A stretch of DNA of 45,617 nucleotides, from positions 1 through 45,617 of IMG/VR virus record IMGVR_UViG_3300005289_000008; one strand, given 5' to 3'. Every line of letters starts with the position of its first letter. Position 1 is the first letter of the stretch. A model generated the notes under the pieces. That model saw only the letters and a list, made by a program, of their open reading frames with translations, ran no database searches and was not told the DNA's origin. The DNA comes from a virus. Positions 1 through 10,058 of the stretch are shown here, piece after piece. The position numbers and the translations under genes were made by a program.

Positions 1-90
1 CGCCAGGGGTTTGTATCTCTACAAGGCCAACGGTGCCCGTGCGCTGGGTAAGGCTTCCGGTGAAAAGGGTCGCTCCGCTAAACGTCTTTG
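1..90. repeat. Left copy of 90-bp terminal direct repeat
   Basis: Bases 1..90 are identical to 45528..45617. The copy lies inside the tail-fibre reading frame. Exact, end-to-end identity of both window termini is what a de Bruijn assembler leaves on a circular or circularly permuted genome; a true short terminal redundancy is the alternative. Because 90 is divisible by three, the fibre frame stays open either way, so frame alone does not decide. Confidence 0.95.
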
Positions 91-385
91 CACCGGCAAT
101 GGTTTCGTTGTTGCCATTACCAACAGCGTTGATCGAAGTACGAATACCGGCCGCATCAGATGCAGCAAGCATCGCCCGCGCGGCAGCACTGATCGTGTAT
201 GCAACCCACGTCGTACCGTTCCAGTACAACGCCTGATTGTTTGCGACAGACACGCCCGACATGTCGGCAGCTTTCTGCAGTGCTGCGAAGTTGTCGTTGA
301 TTTTTCCGAATGCGGTGAACGCGTCGTCGCCGAAACTACCGTCCGGGTACGGGGTGGTGCGATCAATTACCAGAAGCTGTGCCAT
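1..385 (-). CDS. Tail fibre protein, N-terminal part (runs off the left end)
   Basis: Starts at the ATG at 385..383 with an AAGGAA ribosome site six bases upstream, just after the J-like gene stop at 398. It begins MAQLLVIDRTTPYPDGSFGD and reads out of the window at base 1. Joined across the 90-bp terminal repeat it continues in frame into 45527..44179, giving 1734 bases or 577 residues. The position after the J-like hub and before a DUF4376 fibre chaperone is the usual place of a side or central tail fibre that binds the host surface. The N-terminal part would attach to the tail; the host-binding end is in the other fragment. Receptor unknown. Confidence 0.85.
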   Translation of the reverse strand, partial: MAQLLVIDRTTPYPDGSFGDDAFTAFGKINDNFAALQKAADMSGVSVANNQALYWNGTTWVAYTISAAARAMLAASDAAGIRTSINAVGNGNNETIAGAKTFSGATLFTGSLTQRTGTVGLVEIQTPG

Positions 386-397
386 GTTAGTTTCCTT

Positions 398-3300
398 TTA
401 CCAAGTGCCTGCGCGGAAGCAAAGGTTGCCGTTGTTGTGATACGCCCGAATGTTGCCGTTGCTGTATTCGAAACGCTGCCCGCTACTGTTGGGCGGCACG
501 ATAGCGAATCGATCAGCCTGAATCGCAAAGTCTACCCGGTTGCCATTGTTACCGATCTTCATACCACCGATCAAACCGTTCGCCTCGACCGCCAGGAAAT
601 ACTGAGCGTTGATGCTTGTGACCACGCCGTTTACCGTCTGCACGTCCGCACTAAGCTGCTGCACAACGCTAGCTTCGGCCTTACCTGCCACCTGTGCCGA
701 AACGTTGGTGATAGCGGTAGAGTTGGCCGAAACTTTACCGTCCAGATCGCTAACCGTTGCCTGCAGTGCAGTCACCGCAGATGCGTCCGCCTTACCGGCA
801 AGACTGACGTTGATCTGATCGATAGATTGCCCCAGCGCGGTGATACCGAACTCGGTTTCTTCGACACGGCTTGTCAGCAGCTGCACGGCGCTGGCATCAG
901 CCTTACCGGCAACGGTAGCGGTCAGCGACAGCAACGCCTGTGCTTGCGCAGACACATCGTCAGAAATGACTTCGATCTGATCAGTCACGCCCGATTTGAA
1001 GTCACCAAACTCAGCATTCAGCGTGGTCATCTGCGAAGCCAAGGCCCGATCACCGTCAGCAATAACACTGTAGATAGTGCGCGCACCGGCACGAATCGTC
1101 TTGTCGCCAGCACGCCAGTCAGTGTCACCCGCACGCCGTGGGCTGATTTGTGCGTCCAGCTTCAGGACAGATTGCGAAACTGCGGTCAGACCCTCTTCGG
1201 TTTCCTCTACACGCGTCGTCAGCTGATTGACCACGCTGGCGTCGGCCTTACCGTCGAGTTCAGAGTTCAACGTGGTGATCTGTTCCGCCAGGGCCGTGTC
1301 ACCATCGATACGGGCCTGCGTCTCGGTAGTTACCGACGATTCGATGTTCCCCGCACGCACTTGCAGTGAACTGATTTCGGTTGCCAGAATTTCGTCGCCG
1401 TTGATGCGTGCGTTGCGCTCATTGAACACCAGACCCTGCTGCAGCGCGGCCACATCCGTACCGGTGTAGTCACCACGCATCTGCACAGCCAGCGTGTTTC
1501 GCTGGAACGCTTCGGCCTGATCGCCAGCAATACGTGCCTGCGTTTCTTCCTGCACCATCGCAACGGATGCACCCGGGGTCGGACGGCCGACTGCGATGTA
1601 ATCGAACAGGAAGTAAGCTGTGCCGCTGACAGCCGCACCGAGTTGGATGCTGATTGAATTCAGCGTACCACCCGACCACGGGATGTCATCAAGATCGACA
1701 ACGCCGATCCCATTCGCATCCCAAGTCGGCTCCGTCGCTGTGGCGTCACCCGTACTGTTGTTGGCAAGTTTCCAGCTGATCTTGCCCAGCCATACAGGAT
1801 TGCCGACACGCTTCACGCGCATCTTGACGTAGCGGTACGAAGTGCTATCAACACCCAACCCAACCGGGGAGTTCGCAACAGCACCGCCAGGATTCAGGAA
1901 ACCCCCAGACGCAGTGCCGTTCCACCCTTCAGCGTTTTCATCGAAATACCAAATCTTCTTACTGTCGAACTGCTGACCGGTGCCAGCACTGATTTGACTG
2001 ATTTGATACGCCAGCGATTCGTATGCCGACTGACGGGTATCCGCTTCGTTGTTGATCGCGGCTTCGCGTTCCAGCTTTTCATTCAGCAGTGCGCTGGCGT
2101 TTGCCGCGATGTCGTCTTCCAGTCTGCCGACTTCCTGCTGGCGTGCAGCAGTTTCGGCCGCAATCTTCTGGTCGGCTTCCGTGGCGTTCTGCTGCACCTG
2201 TTCGACCACTTCGTTGATCGCATCAACGCGGTTTTGGGTTTCAGCGAAGATTCGACTGAAGGCTTCGTTGACACCCTCTTCAACCTGTTCGATGACTTCA
2301 CCCAGATTGAAATTCAGCGTCTTCTGCACCACAACCATTTCGGACGCGAGAATACCCGCCGTGTTGATCGCACGCAGCGCGAAGGTGTATTGGCCCTTCG
2401 GTGGTTGACTGGTTTCAAACGCATCGGTGTAGAAGCCACCACCGTGATCACCAGCGGCCAGCGGAGTCATGTTGTCCCACACGGCCGGTGCGAAACCTGG
2501 CGCGAACCGGATTTCGACGCCTGCGAAGTCTGGTGACTGGATGGTGTCGGCGTACCAACCCCAGTTGAAATTACGCAGACCGCCTGCGACTTCCAGAATG
2601 GTGAACAGGTCTGGGTTGACCGGCGGCAGATCGGCACCAGCGACATCGAACAGCATCGCCGCAGCAATACCCGGGATACCGTTGTCACCAATCGGGAGAA
2701 CCTTGACGATGTATCGGCCAACGTCATCCACGCGCCAGCTTGCCGTCAGGGTATTGGTGTCGGCCACGGTGATCGGCGGATCACCCTCTTTACCGAAGGT
2801 AACGATGCAGTTGGTGGAATAGCCCGTCACACGCCACGTCGCGCTGATCATCGAGAACACAGTGTCACCCTGCACGATGCGTTCTTCGCGAACGCGCAGG
2901 TTGGTCACTTGCGGCTGAGTGCGCAGCAGCGATTCGTTCTTCGGTGGGATGTACTCGCCGGTTTCGACGTAGTGCCAGAATTCGTCGCTTTCCGGTACGA
3001 CGCTGATCGACGCGCCGCTCAGGTCGTCGCCAGGCTGGATGCCTGTGACGCGGCAACGAAGGCCCGGGGTCTGCTTGAAATCGTAGAGATACAAGGTGTC
3101 CCACACCGGGTTCGACTCAGTGTCGCCGGGGAACGGAACGCCATTGGGCCACACGCCAACCAGCGTAACGGTATCGGTGTTCCCACTGAAAGTGCGAATC
3201 TGGAATACGCGGTATCCGGTTTCACCCGGAATGCGCAGGCCGACGTATGCGTTACCGCTAGCCGGTGCCGGTACAGGTTCATCGAAACGCAGCACCACCG

Positions 3301-5305
3301 CACCGGACACGCGGGTCGCTTCCAGCAGACGACCACCGTAGCCCCACTGCGTCAGATCGTGCTGCAGCTGGATGATCGACATCTGACCATACGCAAGATG
3401 CTCAATATCCTGCGAGAACACGATGTCTTTGAACTGGTAGATGTTCTGCGCCATGTGATAGCGCGCCATGATCGCGGCGTGCGCTTCCGTGCCGATACCT
3501 TCACCGGTCAGACGCGCAGGGTTTTCCATGACGGTGACGCCCGGCGCCGGTACACGCAGCGTCTTCGGTTCCCACGTCACGCGGTCCACGTAGGTGTACT
3601 CGATACCGTCCGCAGCCTGAGCCAGCGAATAGTCGATCTGGAATTCACCCTTTTTGATGTTGCCCATGTTCACTACGCCTTCGTGGCCCTGCCCCTTGGC
3701 GGCCCACAACGCAGTGATACGACCTGGCGACCACGAATAGCGCCCCATCCCAGCCAGCATGATCATCGACAGAATTTCGTCGTGCGTGCGGCTGTCGGTC
3801 ATCCAGTAGTCGAACGTGTAGTTGTTCAACGTACAGTGCACCATGAACGACTTGTACGACTCGATGTCGATCTGGTTGTCACTCAGACCCAAACCAGCAA
3901 TTAGCGCACCTTCGCTGTCACGGAAACCGCGAAGGTACTGCAGTGCTTGCGCGCCAGGGTTCGACAGCCCGTTGCTACGATCCGTCGCAGTGTTCCATTG
4001 CACGCCATCCCAGACCGGCATCGGGTTTGCGTACATGATGGCGCGAATTTCATCCGGCGTACCCGACAACTGGCCGGTCGCCTTCAGCTGCACGCCGATG
4101 CGCGCCAATCCACGGTAATTGGCTTCGTCCGCCTGTACCGATACCAGCGATGCCCAGTTGAATTCTGCAGTGGCACCCTTGCCGTCCGTGTTACGCCCAA
4201 GACGACGCAACCGAACGTCGTACTGTCCGCGCGGGACATCCCAGCCGTAGGTGCGTCGATTCTCACTCTGCTTGTCACTGACCAGCGACGGCTGCTGCGG
4301 AGCAAACACCCAGTTGCCGCTGCCAGCGGTGGCGTACTGAATTTCGATGCGTTCCTGATTGTTCTTCTTCTTACCCTTGCTGGTAAGGTCGAACAGCAGG
4401 AACGAAATATCGACTTGGATACGGATGGTATCCATAGACGTGGTGCGGGTCACATACGCGCCCGGCGTCCCGGGTTCGGCTTCCAGTGCACCACCGGACG
4501 TGGTGTCAACGTTGGTGAAAAGCGGAATGGTCTGGTCTGCCATACCGGCAAAACCGCTCGACCATGTACGTTGACCTTCGTAGTTGGTGATCGGGGAATC
4601 GCCGATGTAAAGCTGGTCGTATCGGTTTACGTTGATGCCTGGCGACAGCACCATGTTCAGGTACTGGTCGTTGTCCTGATACATCGTGTACGGGATGGTG
4701 ATCACGTCCGGGGTGACGCGCACACTGCCGAGCAGCAGGCCAGCCGGTTCGTACTGGCGAACCTGATTGCGCGTGCTACCGATGCTGTATACCGAATCGC
4801 GCTCAATGCTCGGCGGCTTCGGCGGCTTCGGCCCAAGCACCTTATTGATGATCATCGCGCCAACAACTTGGATCGCACCAATGACCGCCATCGACGCGGT
4901 TGCGCTCAGGCCCGCCGCAGCCATACCTGCAGCAAAGCCAGCAGCGATACCCGTACCTGCTGCCGCACCAGATGCAGCAGCCGCAACCGCCGCAGCTGCA
5001 CCCATCGTAAAGATGGACAGCACCACAAGCGCCACGATCAGCAATGCACTTTTCTGCACGCCGAAACGAACTTCAATGCTGTGATTCTGTTTCGGGAAAA
5101 CGTGCGCCCAGAGTTCACGCTTCACCACCTTGCCGCCGACAGTAACCACCATCGGCTGACCGTCCATATTCTCGATGTGGCGGTGCAGGAATGCTTCCAG
5201 ACTTTCGCCCGGCGTCAGGTCAAGCACAACCTGCGTTTCATGGTCGATCAGGATCGGGTGCCGATTGATCTTCAGCACGGGATCGTTGTTGATCAGAACA
5301 CCCAT
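398..5305 (-). CDS. J-like tail hub / host specificity protein
   Basis: 1635 residues, the largest product here, at the place of lambda gpJ after the NlpC/P60 protein. It should form the central tail-tip hub that contacts the receptor and lets DNA pass. Residues about 86-156 are a long Ala/Gly-rich hydrophobic stretch followed by a proline-rich KPPKPP segment, a layout I recall from J-like proteins. The middle has fibronectin-like beta segments. From about residue 1080 it becomes coiled-coil, with several degenerate 'GKADAS' repeats resembling DUF1983 regions of J homologues, ending in a small beta domain. The start is supported by GAGGGG eight bases before the ATG. The fibre gene follows 12 bases downstream. 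Confidence 0.9.
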   Translation of the reverse strand: MGVLINNDPVLKINRHPILIDHETQVVLDLTPGESLEAFLHRHIENMDGQPMVVTVGGKVVKRELWAHVFPKQNHSIEVRFGVQKSALLIVALVVLSIFTMGAAAAVAAAASGAAAGTGIAAGFAAGMAAAGLSATASMAVIGAIQVVGAMIINKVLGPKPPKPPSIERDSVYSIGSTRNQVRQYEPAGLLLGSVRVTPDVITIPYTMYQDNDQYLNMVLSPGINVNRYDQLYIGDSPITNYEGQRTWSSGFAGMADQTIPLFTNVDTTSGGALEAEPGTPGAYVTRTTSMDTIRIQVDISFLLFDLTSKGKKKNNQERIEIQYATAGSGNWVFAPQQPSLVSDKQSENRRTYGWDVPRGQYDVRLRRLGRNTDGKGATAEFNWASLVSVQADEANYRGLARIGVQLKATGQLSGTPDEIRAIMYANPMPVWDGVQWNTATDRSNGLSNPGAQALQYLRGFRDSEGALIAGLGLSDNQIDIESYKSFMVHCTLNNYTFDYWMTDSRTHDEILSMIMLAGMGRYSWSPGRITALWAAKGQGHEGVVNMGNIKKGEFQIDYSLAQAADGIEYTYVDRVTWEPKTLRVPAPGVTVMENPARLTGEGIGTEAHAAIMARYHMAQNIYQFKDIVFSQDIEHLAYGQMSIIQLQHDLTQWGYGGRLLEATRVSGAVVLRFDEPVPAPASGNAYVGLRIPGETGYRVFQIRTFSGNTDTVTLVGVWPNGVPFPGDTESNPVWDTLYLYDFKQTPGLRCRVTGIQPGDDLSGASISVVPESDEFWHYVETGEYIPPKNESLLRTQPQVTNLRVREERIVQGDTVFSMISATWRVTGYSTNCIVTFGKEGDPPITVADTNTLTASWRVDDVGRYIVKVLPIGDNGIPGIAAAMLFDVAGADLPPVNPDLFTILEVAGGLRNFNWGWYADTIQSPDFAGVEIRFAPGFAPAVWDNMTPLAAGDHGGGFYTDAFETSQPPKGQYTFALRAINTAGILASEMVVVQKTLNFNLGEVIEQVEEGVNEAFSRIFAETQNRVDAINEVVEQVQQNATEADQKIAAETAARQQEVGRLEDDIAANASALLNEKLEREAAINNEADTRQSAYESLAYQISQISAGTGQQFDSKKIWYFDENAEGWNGTASGGFLNPGGAVANSPVGLGVDSTSYRYVKMRVKRVGNPVWLGKISWKLANNSTGDATATEPTWDANGIGVVDLDDIPWSGGTLNSISIQLGAAVSGTAYFLFDYIAVGRPTPGASVAMVQEETQARIAGDQAEAFQRNTLAVQMRGDYTGTDVAALQQGLVFNERNARINGDEILATEISSLQVRAGNIESSVTTETQARIDGDTALAEQITTLNSELDGKADASVVNQLTTRVEETEEGLTAVSQSVLKLDAQISPRRAGDTDWRAGDKTIRAGARTIYSVIADGDRALASQMTTLNAEFGDFKSGVTDQIEVISDDVSAQAQALLSLTATVAGKADASAVQLLTSRVEETEFGITALGQSIDQINVSLAGKADASAVTALQATVSDLDGKVSANSTAITNVSAQVAGKAEASVVQQLSADVQTVNGVVTSINAQYFLAVEANGLIGGMKIGNNGNRVDFAIQADRFAIVPPNSSGQRFEYSNGNIRAYHNNGNLCFRAGTW

Positions 5306-5688
5306 TTGTAATACCCCTCAATGCGCAGACCCAGACGTGAAAGTTTGCGGATCGGATGCAGCACGCTGCCGCCCGCCTTTTTGGCGTTGTGAAAGATGCT
5401 CGGCTCCCCGTCCACCACGACGTACACACCGCCGTGGGTGGGGATTGTATCGCCCGCGTCGAACATCAGCACGAAGTCACCATCTGACGGGGCGTCGGTC
5501 TTTACGCCGTAAGGCTTTGACAGGTCGGCCAGTTCCTCTTCGCAGTGTCCACCGCGCGGCCGTTCGGTCGGCAGTCGCACCGGCCAACCGAAGAACTCAC
5601 GAACGAAATGCACTGCGAAATCTGCGCAGTCGAAATCGTCACTGTAGGGCATCCCACCGAACTTCCTGATTTCATGTTCGTGGATCAT
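5293..5688 (-). CDS. NlpC/P60-type tail-tip peptidase
   Basis: 131 residues. A 'DCADF' motif places the likely nucleophilic cysteine at Cys21, and 'THGGV' supplies the likely catalytic His85, as in NlpC/P60 cysteine peptidases of phage tail tips (lambda gpK type). It probably cuts peptidoglycan peptides at infection. The ATG at 5688 overlaps the stop of the DUF1833 gene as ATGA, which decides the start over an upstream in-frame extension. The end overlaps the J-like gene by 13 bases. It is shorter than lambda gpK: the JAB-type domain of gpK is absent. A purely structural role remains possible. Confidence 0.8.
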   Translation of the reverse strand: MIHEHEIRKFGGMPYSDDFDCADFAVHFVREFFGWPVRLPTERPRGGHCEEELADLSKPYGVKTDAPSDGDFVLMFDAGDTIPTHGGVYVVVDGEPSIFHNAKKAGGSVLHPIRKLSRLGLRIEGYYKWVF

Positions 5689-6149
5689 GCGAAGGCACCC
5701 GGGGTCAGATGGGGGTACATGCGCAGTTTCACCGCCTGCTGCCGCATGATGTGATCCGCGCCGCAATCGGCCGTGGCAAGCACGCCACTGACCGACACGT
5801 TCGTTACCGGCAACCAGATGTCATAGGACACCTGCAGGGGGCTGATCTTGTTGCACAGACCGACGTAGGCCATCACCACTTCGCCAGGTTGCACCCGTTC
5901 CAGATAGTCGGTGATACCACGACCCACGTTGTCGATCACAAGTTGCGCCCTGGCGGCAGACCCTTGCACGTCATCGGGGAGTTTGAAACCGAACGGAAGG
6001 CCAATGTATTCAACGCCGTCCAGCGTCCAGTTGCGCGTGTCGTTGCAGACACAAAGCGGCTCAGGGAACGAAGCTGCTTCCAGCCGCATGACGGCCAACA
6101 TGCCAACGTTGTCGCTTACACGCTGGCGGTATTCCAGAAAGGTGGTCAT
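5685..6149 (-). CDS. DUF1833-like tail-tip protein
   Basis: 154 residues starting MTTFLEYRQRV. The fold pattern and gene position match DUF1833, a minor tail protein family placed between the gpM-like protein and the NlpC/P60 peptidase in lambda-like tails (lambda gpL region). It probably forms part of the distal tail ring. The start overlaps the previous stop as ATGA and its own stop overlaps the next start as ATGA, so translation is likely coupled. I see no enzyme motif. The assignment rests on recalled family features and strict gene order. Confidence 0.75.
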   Translation of the reverse strand: MTTFLEYRQRVSDNVGMLAVMRLEAASFPEPLCVCNDTRNWTLDGVEYIGLPFGFKLPDDVQGSAARAQLVIDNVGRGITDYLERVQPGEVVMAYVGLCNKISPLQVSYDIWLPVTNVSVSGVLATADCGADHIMRQQAVKLRMYPHLTPGAFA

Positions 6150-6502
6150 CGCAGGTACTCCACGGTCACAGTGCGTTGCGTCAGACCGAAGCCGCCCGTG
6201 ATGGGCGACAACGATCCGATCTTCGCGTCCTTGAAACGCGCACTGACAGTCTGCCGAGTGCGCGGGTTGCGGAAGTTGAAGAAGCCGATGCGGCGCAGAT
6301 CATTGAAATACCAATCTTCAAATTCCTGCGCCGCATCTTCGGTTTCAAACTGCACGGTGAACGTAAGTTCCTGCATGACGTGAGTGTTCATCAGTGCCTG
6401 CTTCGGCATACCGCGTTCCATTTCGGTACGGCGGATAGACGGCTGCAGTTCTTCACCGTAGCCCGGCAAGATGATCTTCGCGGTTGCAGGCCAGTTCGAC
6501 AT
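6146..6502 (-). CDS. Minor tail protein, gpM-like
   Basis: 118 residues beginning MSNWPATAKIIL. It lies directly after the tape measure gene and before DUF1833, the position of lambda gpM. 'ELQPSIRRTEMERGMPKQ' followed by beta-rich sequence resembles small phage proteins of this slot that act at the tail tip during initiator assembly. The ATG at 6502 follows the tape measure stop by two bases. No catalytic signature is visible. Function is inferred from context. Confidence 0.7.
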   Translation of the reverse strand: MSNWPATAKIILPGYGEELQPSIRRTEMERGMPKQALMNTHVMQELTFTVQFETEDAAQEFEDWYFNDLRRIGFFNFRNPRTRQTVSARFKDAKIGSLSPITGGFGLTQRTVTVEYLR

Positions 6503-6504
6503 TG

Positions 6505-9500
6505 TTAAACAGTCTCCTGAAGTTTGTATCGGGCTTTGATCGCGGTATTGAGCGGGCCAACACCGGCAGCAACGTTACCGGCCATCTTGGATTCAATCTG
6601 GCCGATCAGCACGTCAATGCTGACACCGCCACCTTCGTCCTGCCGCTGTTCAACCTTGGTGCCTTCCGGTGCCCCGTAGACGTTGACGGTGATGTCATTT
6701 CCACCGGCTGCGCCGCTCGCCTGTACGCCCAGCTTACCATCAGCGCCCCGGGACAACGGCATGATGGCTTCCGGGCCAGCTTCCGCGAAGATACCAGCAC
6801 CCTTTGCGAACGCGAACGTCTTGGGGGTGTTGTACACGCCGTTGGAATACGCTGACAGCGAATCGCTGCTGTATACGTTGCCCTTGGCGTTTGCGGTCCA
6901 ACCCGGGTTGTTACCAAAGTTCGCCATCGTCCCTTGCGATGCGCCAGCACTTGGGCCACCCCACATGGACATGATCCACGTCAGCATCTTTTGCGTACCC
7001 AGACGAATCAGCTGCTTGATGATCGCGTTGGTAAGGTCGGTGAAAGTTGCCTTACCGTTGATCGCCATGTCTTCAAGCATGGATTCGATACCACCGGTCA
7101 CGTTGGTGAAAAACTCCTGCGTGTGACCAGCGATGTTCATCATTTCATCGTTGTAGTTCTGGAATGCACGTTGATAACCCGTCATCCAACTACCACGCGC
7201 AGCATCCATTTGCTGATAGCCGCTGTTGACCATCGCAACTTGTCGATCGGTCGAAGCGCGCAGCAACGCTTCCTGTTCCGCGTACTCGTTCGCGTTCTGC
7301 GGGTTGCGCTTCGCCAGGGTAGCCAGCTGGAACAGCTTGTCAGCTTGATCGGTGTACAGCTTGGTGATCTGCGCAATACGCTGACCTTCGCGATCACCCA
7401 AACCCAACGCCTGCACCTGAGCATCGATCTGACGGCGCTGTGCATCTTCGCTGGCACGCAACGCGTTGGCGTAATCTTCCATCGCCTGCGTGCGCTTCTT
7501 CGTGGCTTCCTCTTCCTGATCGCCCAGCACCTGAGTGTCGGCCGCCGCCTTCGCACGTACCTTCGCCAGATCGGCTTCCAGTTCACCAATCTTCTGTCGG
7601 TTGGCGATGGTGGATTTCGCCGCACGCAGATACGCCAACTGGCCCGCAATAGACTTTTCGTTCGACGCCAGTTCTTCGGCGACGAATTGTTTCATCTTGG
7701 TGTAGTAGTCGGTCGCGCTGATCTTGCCAGCGTTGAATGCAGCCTGCGTGGTGCGGGTGTTGGCCTGAATGGTTGCGTTGGTGGTTTCGGCCTGATCCTT
7801 GAAAGCCTGCAGGGCCGCACGCTGCGCATCGTTCTGACCGCGTGCGGTGCTACCCTTCGGGTCGGCATACTTCTTTTCGATGGCGGCAACGGCAGCAGCA
7901 CGACGCGATTCCAGTTCTTCAGCCAGTTTCACCTGACCGGCGAACCGTGCGTCAGCAATACCCTTGTCGATGCGGGCGTTCTCTTGCTTGATAGCAACCG
8001 CACGCTGCTGCGCCTTAGACGCCTGACTGGTGATCAGACGGTCGGTTTCAATTGCTGCAGCATTGGCATTGCGACGGGCCAGCGCCTTGTCAGCTTCCAG
8101 CTGTTCCGCGCCCATCTGCTGGTTAAGTTCCTTTACACGGTCATAGCCCTTCAGGATGCGATCTTCCAGTTGCTTCTGCTGCGCATCACTCAGGACGAAA
8201 CCAGATTGCGGATCACGCGAACGCTGAAGCGCACTCATGTCCCGCTGGTTTGCCATCATCTGCTTTTGCAGCTGCAGGGCGGCCGTGGTGTTTCGGCCGA
8301 CACCCATCATTGCATCCCACGCTTCCGATGCACCGATCTTCAGGTACTTCCAAGCCTTTTCCAGCAGGCCCAGATTCTGTTCAACGCCGCGCGCCGCTTC
8401 GATGGTGGCTTCAGCGTAGGTACGCGTTGCGAGTGCGGCAGCTTCAGACGCATTACCCTGTTCCGTGAGTGCCTTGATCTGCTGATAGGTCGCGTAGGTC
8501 AGGAAGTTCTGCCCTTCGTTCAGTTCGTAGATCGCCTTCAGCGGGTCTTTTGCCAGCTTGACGTATTCGGCAACGGTGTCGTCAATTGCCTTGCCGGTTG
8601 CACGATACATGTCGTCGGCAGCAGTCGCGATCAGCTGGAAATTCTCGCGGGCAATCTTGCCGGTGCCAGCCACCGCAGCAATGGCACGCGATGCCGAAGC
8701 CTGCGTGGATTGCCCAGTATCATCGATAGCCGCCGCCATCATCTGCAACGAATTGACGGTGACACCCGCGTTGTTGCCGGTCAGCGCCAGGGCTTTGGCG
8801 AACTGATTGGTTTCCTGCGAACCCTTGTACGCGGCGATGCTCAGTGCAGTAACTGCCGCCGCACTGACGGTCCACACGTTGATCAACTTCAGGAACTCGC
8901 CAGCGATAGCGGCAGCAGCCGGACGGATACCGCCAAACATGTCCTTCAGCTGACCACCCTGCTGCAGCAGAACCGTCAGCGGCGCCTGACCACCCTGCAG
9001 CGACACGAAAATATCGGTCATCTGCGCCGGGACACCACGCATCGCGAATTCCAGCTGCTTCTGCGACAAGCCGTATTCATTGATCTGGCGCTTCGACTTG
9101 TCCAGCTGGTAGCCGTAACGCTCGGTGGCCTGTTCCTTGGCCTTCAGCGATGCGATCAGCGGCGCAGCCTGTTGCTGCAGTCCAAGTTCGGCCGCACGCA
9201 TTTCCATCAGTTCGATGCGTGTCTTACCGTATTCCTTTTCCTGACGGCCCAGATCACGCAGGAACTCGCCACGCTGGGTGATACGACGTTCTGCATCCTC
9301 CTGCATTTCCAGCGCCGAAGTCAGCGCATGGGTCGCGTCCGCACGCCGCCATGCTGCTTGCGATGCAGCAACATCACGTTCCTGCTGGGCAGCATTGCGC
9401 ACCGCTTCTTCTGCGGCGTCCTGGCGCATCAGTGCGATGGTCAGTGCTTCGGTCGCTTCCGCGCGCCGCCATTTCGCTTGGGCCGAACGTTCTTCTTCGG

Positions 9501-10020
9501 CGTAACGATCAGCGTTCTTCAGGGCATCTTCAGCGGCATCCTGACGATACAGCGCCAAGGTCAGGGCTTCCGTCGCGTCAGCACGTCGCTGTGCAGCCTG
9601 TGCGGCCCTCTGCTGGTCTTCGAAGTCGGGGGCAGTACCCTGCTGGCGGGTACGCTCCATGTCCCACGTCATAGCCTCAGTCTGGAGCGCGGCCAGCTTT
9701 GCAGTTTCAGCGGCAGTCTCCGCCAGACCACGACGATAATTGTTGATCGCCGTGGTGGCCGCTTCGATGATCGTCGGATCGACGCCCATACCTGCAGCTT
9801 TCAGCAGCTTGATTTCTTCCCGACTCTTGCCAAGGTTCTGCACCCAGTCAAGCAAAGACCGTGCCGCCTGACGCGCGCGGCTGTTCTGCTTGTCGAACGC
9901 GGCTTCTGCTTCTTCGCCGAATCCAGACGCAGCATTCTTCGCTCGCTTGATGGCAAGTTCGTACTGAGCCAGATCGATAACGATGTCTACTCGCGCAGTA
10001 CCGATACTGTCATTTGCCAT
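6505..10020 (-). CDS. Tape measure protein
   Basis: 1171 residues, the second longest gene, located after the tail chaperones. Long alpha-helical, Ala/Gln/Arg-rich coiled-coil regions flank a hydrophobic middle (about residues 355-420) with Gly/Ala-rich segments. The C-terminus has an 'EAGPEAIMPLSRG' block, a hallmark I associate with lambda gpH-type tape measures. It sets tail length and is ejected with DNA. Residues 145 to about 254 hold three 40-residue repeats starting RRA(D/E)AT. The GAGG-containing leader before the ATG at 10020 overlaps the 3' flank of a terminator-like hairpin, which may lower expression relative to the tail tube. Confidence 0.93.
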   Translation of the reverse strand: MANDSIGTARVDIVIDLAQYELAIKRAKNAASGFGEEAEAAFDKQNSRARQAARSLLDWVQNLGKSREEIKLLKAAGMGVDPTIIEAATTAINNYRRGLAETAAETAKLAALQTEAMTWDMERTRQQGTAPDFEDQQRAAQAAQRRADATEALTLALYRQDAAEDALKNADRYAEEERSAQAKWRRAEATEALTIALMRQDAAEEAVRNAAQQERDVAASQAAWRRADATHALTSALEMQEDAERRITQRGEFLRDLGRQEKEYGKTRIELMEMRAAELGLQQQAAPLIASLKAKEQATERYGYQLDKSKRQINEYGLSQKQLEFAMRGVPAQMTDIFVSLQGGQAPLTVLLQQGGQLKDMFGGIRPAAAAIAGEFLKLINVWTVSAAAVTALSIAAYKGSQETNQFAKALALTGNNAGVTVNSLQMMAAAIDDTGQSTQASASRAIAAVAGTGKIARENFQLIATAADDMYRATGKAIDDTVAEYVKLAKDPLKAIYELNEGQNFLTYATYQQIKALTEQGNASEAAALATRTYAEATIEAARGVEQNLGLLEKAWKYLKIGASEAWDAMMGVGRNTTAALQLQKQMMANQRDMSALQRSRDPQSGFVLSDAQQKQLEDRILKGYDRVKELNQQMGAEQLEADKALARRNANAAAIETDRLITSQASKAQQRAVAIKQENARIDKGIADARFAGQVKLAEELESRRAAAVAAIEKKYADPKGSTARGQNDAQRAALQAFKDQAETTNATIQANTRTTQAAFNAGKISATDYYTKMKQFVAEELASNEKSIAGQLAYLRAAKSTIANRQKIGELEADLAKVRAKAAADTQVLGDQEEEATKKRTQAMEDYANALRASEDAQRRQIDAQVQALGLGDREGQRIAQITKLYTDQADKLFQLATLAKRNPQNANEYAEQEALLRASTDRQVAMVNSGYQQMDAARGSWMTGYQRAFQNYNDEMMNIAGHTQEFFTNVTGGIESMLEDMAINGKATFTDLTNAIIKQLIRLGTQKMLTWIMSMWGGPSAGASQGTMANFGNNPGWTANAKGNVYSSDSLSAYSNGVYNTPKTFAFAKGAGIFAEAGPEAIMPLSRGADGKLGVQASGAAGGNDITVNVYGAPEGTKVEQRQDEGGGVSIDVLIGQIESKMAGNVAAGVGPLNTAIKARYKLQETV
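9259..9588 (-). repeat. Three 40-residue (120-bp) repeats inside the tape measure gene
   Basis: Residues 145-184, 185-224 and 225 to about 254 of the tape measure align as three units, each opening RRADATEALT, RRAEATEALT or RRADATHALT and continuing with a QDAAE-like block. The third unit is incomplete. The units are helical and look like tandem duplications that lengthened the protein. Confidence 0.85.
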
Positions 10021-10034
10021 TGTCCTGTACCTCG

Positions 10035-10058
10035 AAAAAGGCCCGCACTAGGCGGGCC
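10035..10058 (-). terminator. Hairpin with T-run between tail chaperone and tape measure
   Basis: On the minus strand a 7-bp stem GGCCCGC/GCGGGCC closes the five-base loop CTAGT and is followed by TTTTT (10039..10035). The TAG stop of the downstream chaperone frame (10050..10048) sits inside the loop. It is placed to attenuate transcription into the tape measure gene; partial read-through is required for that gene. Confidence 0.75.

Noticed and set aside
3947-5311. Long plus-strand open frames opposite the J-like gene and similarly at 11..1369, 13454..15472 and 24918..26651
   Set aside because: They are antisense shadows of well supported genes; composition is Arg/His/Val-rich and no domain is visible.
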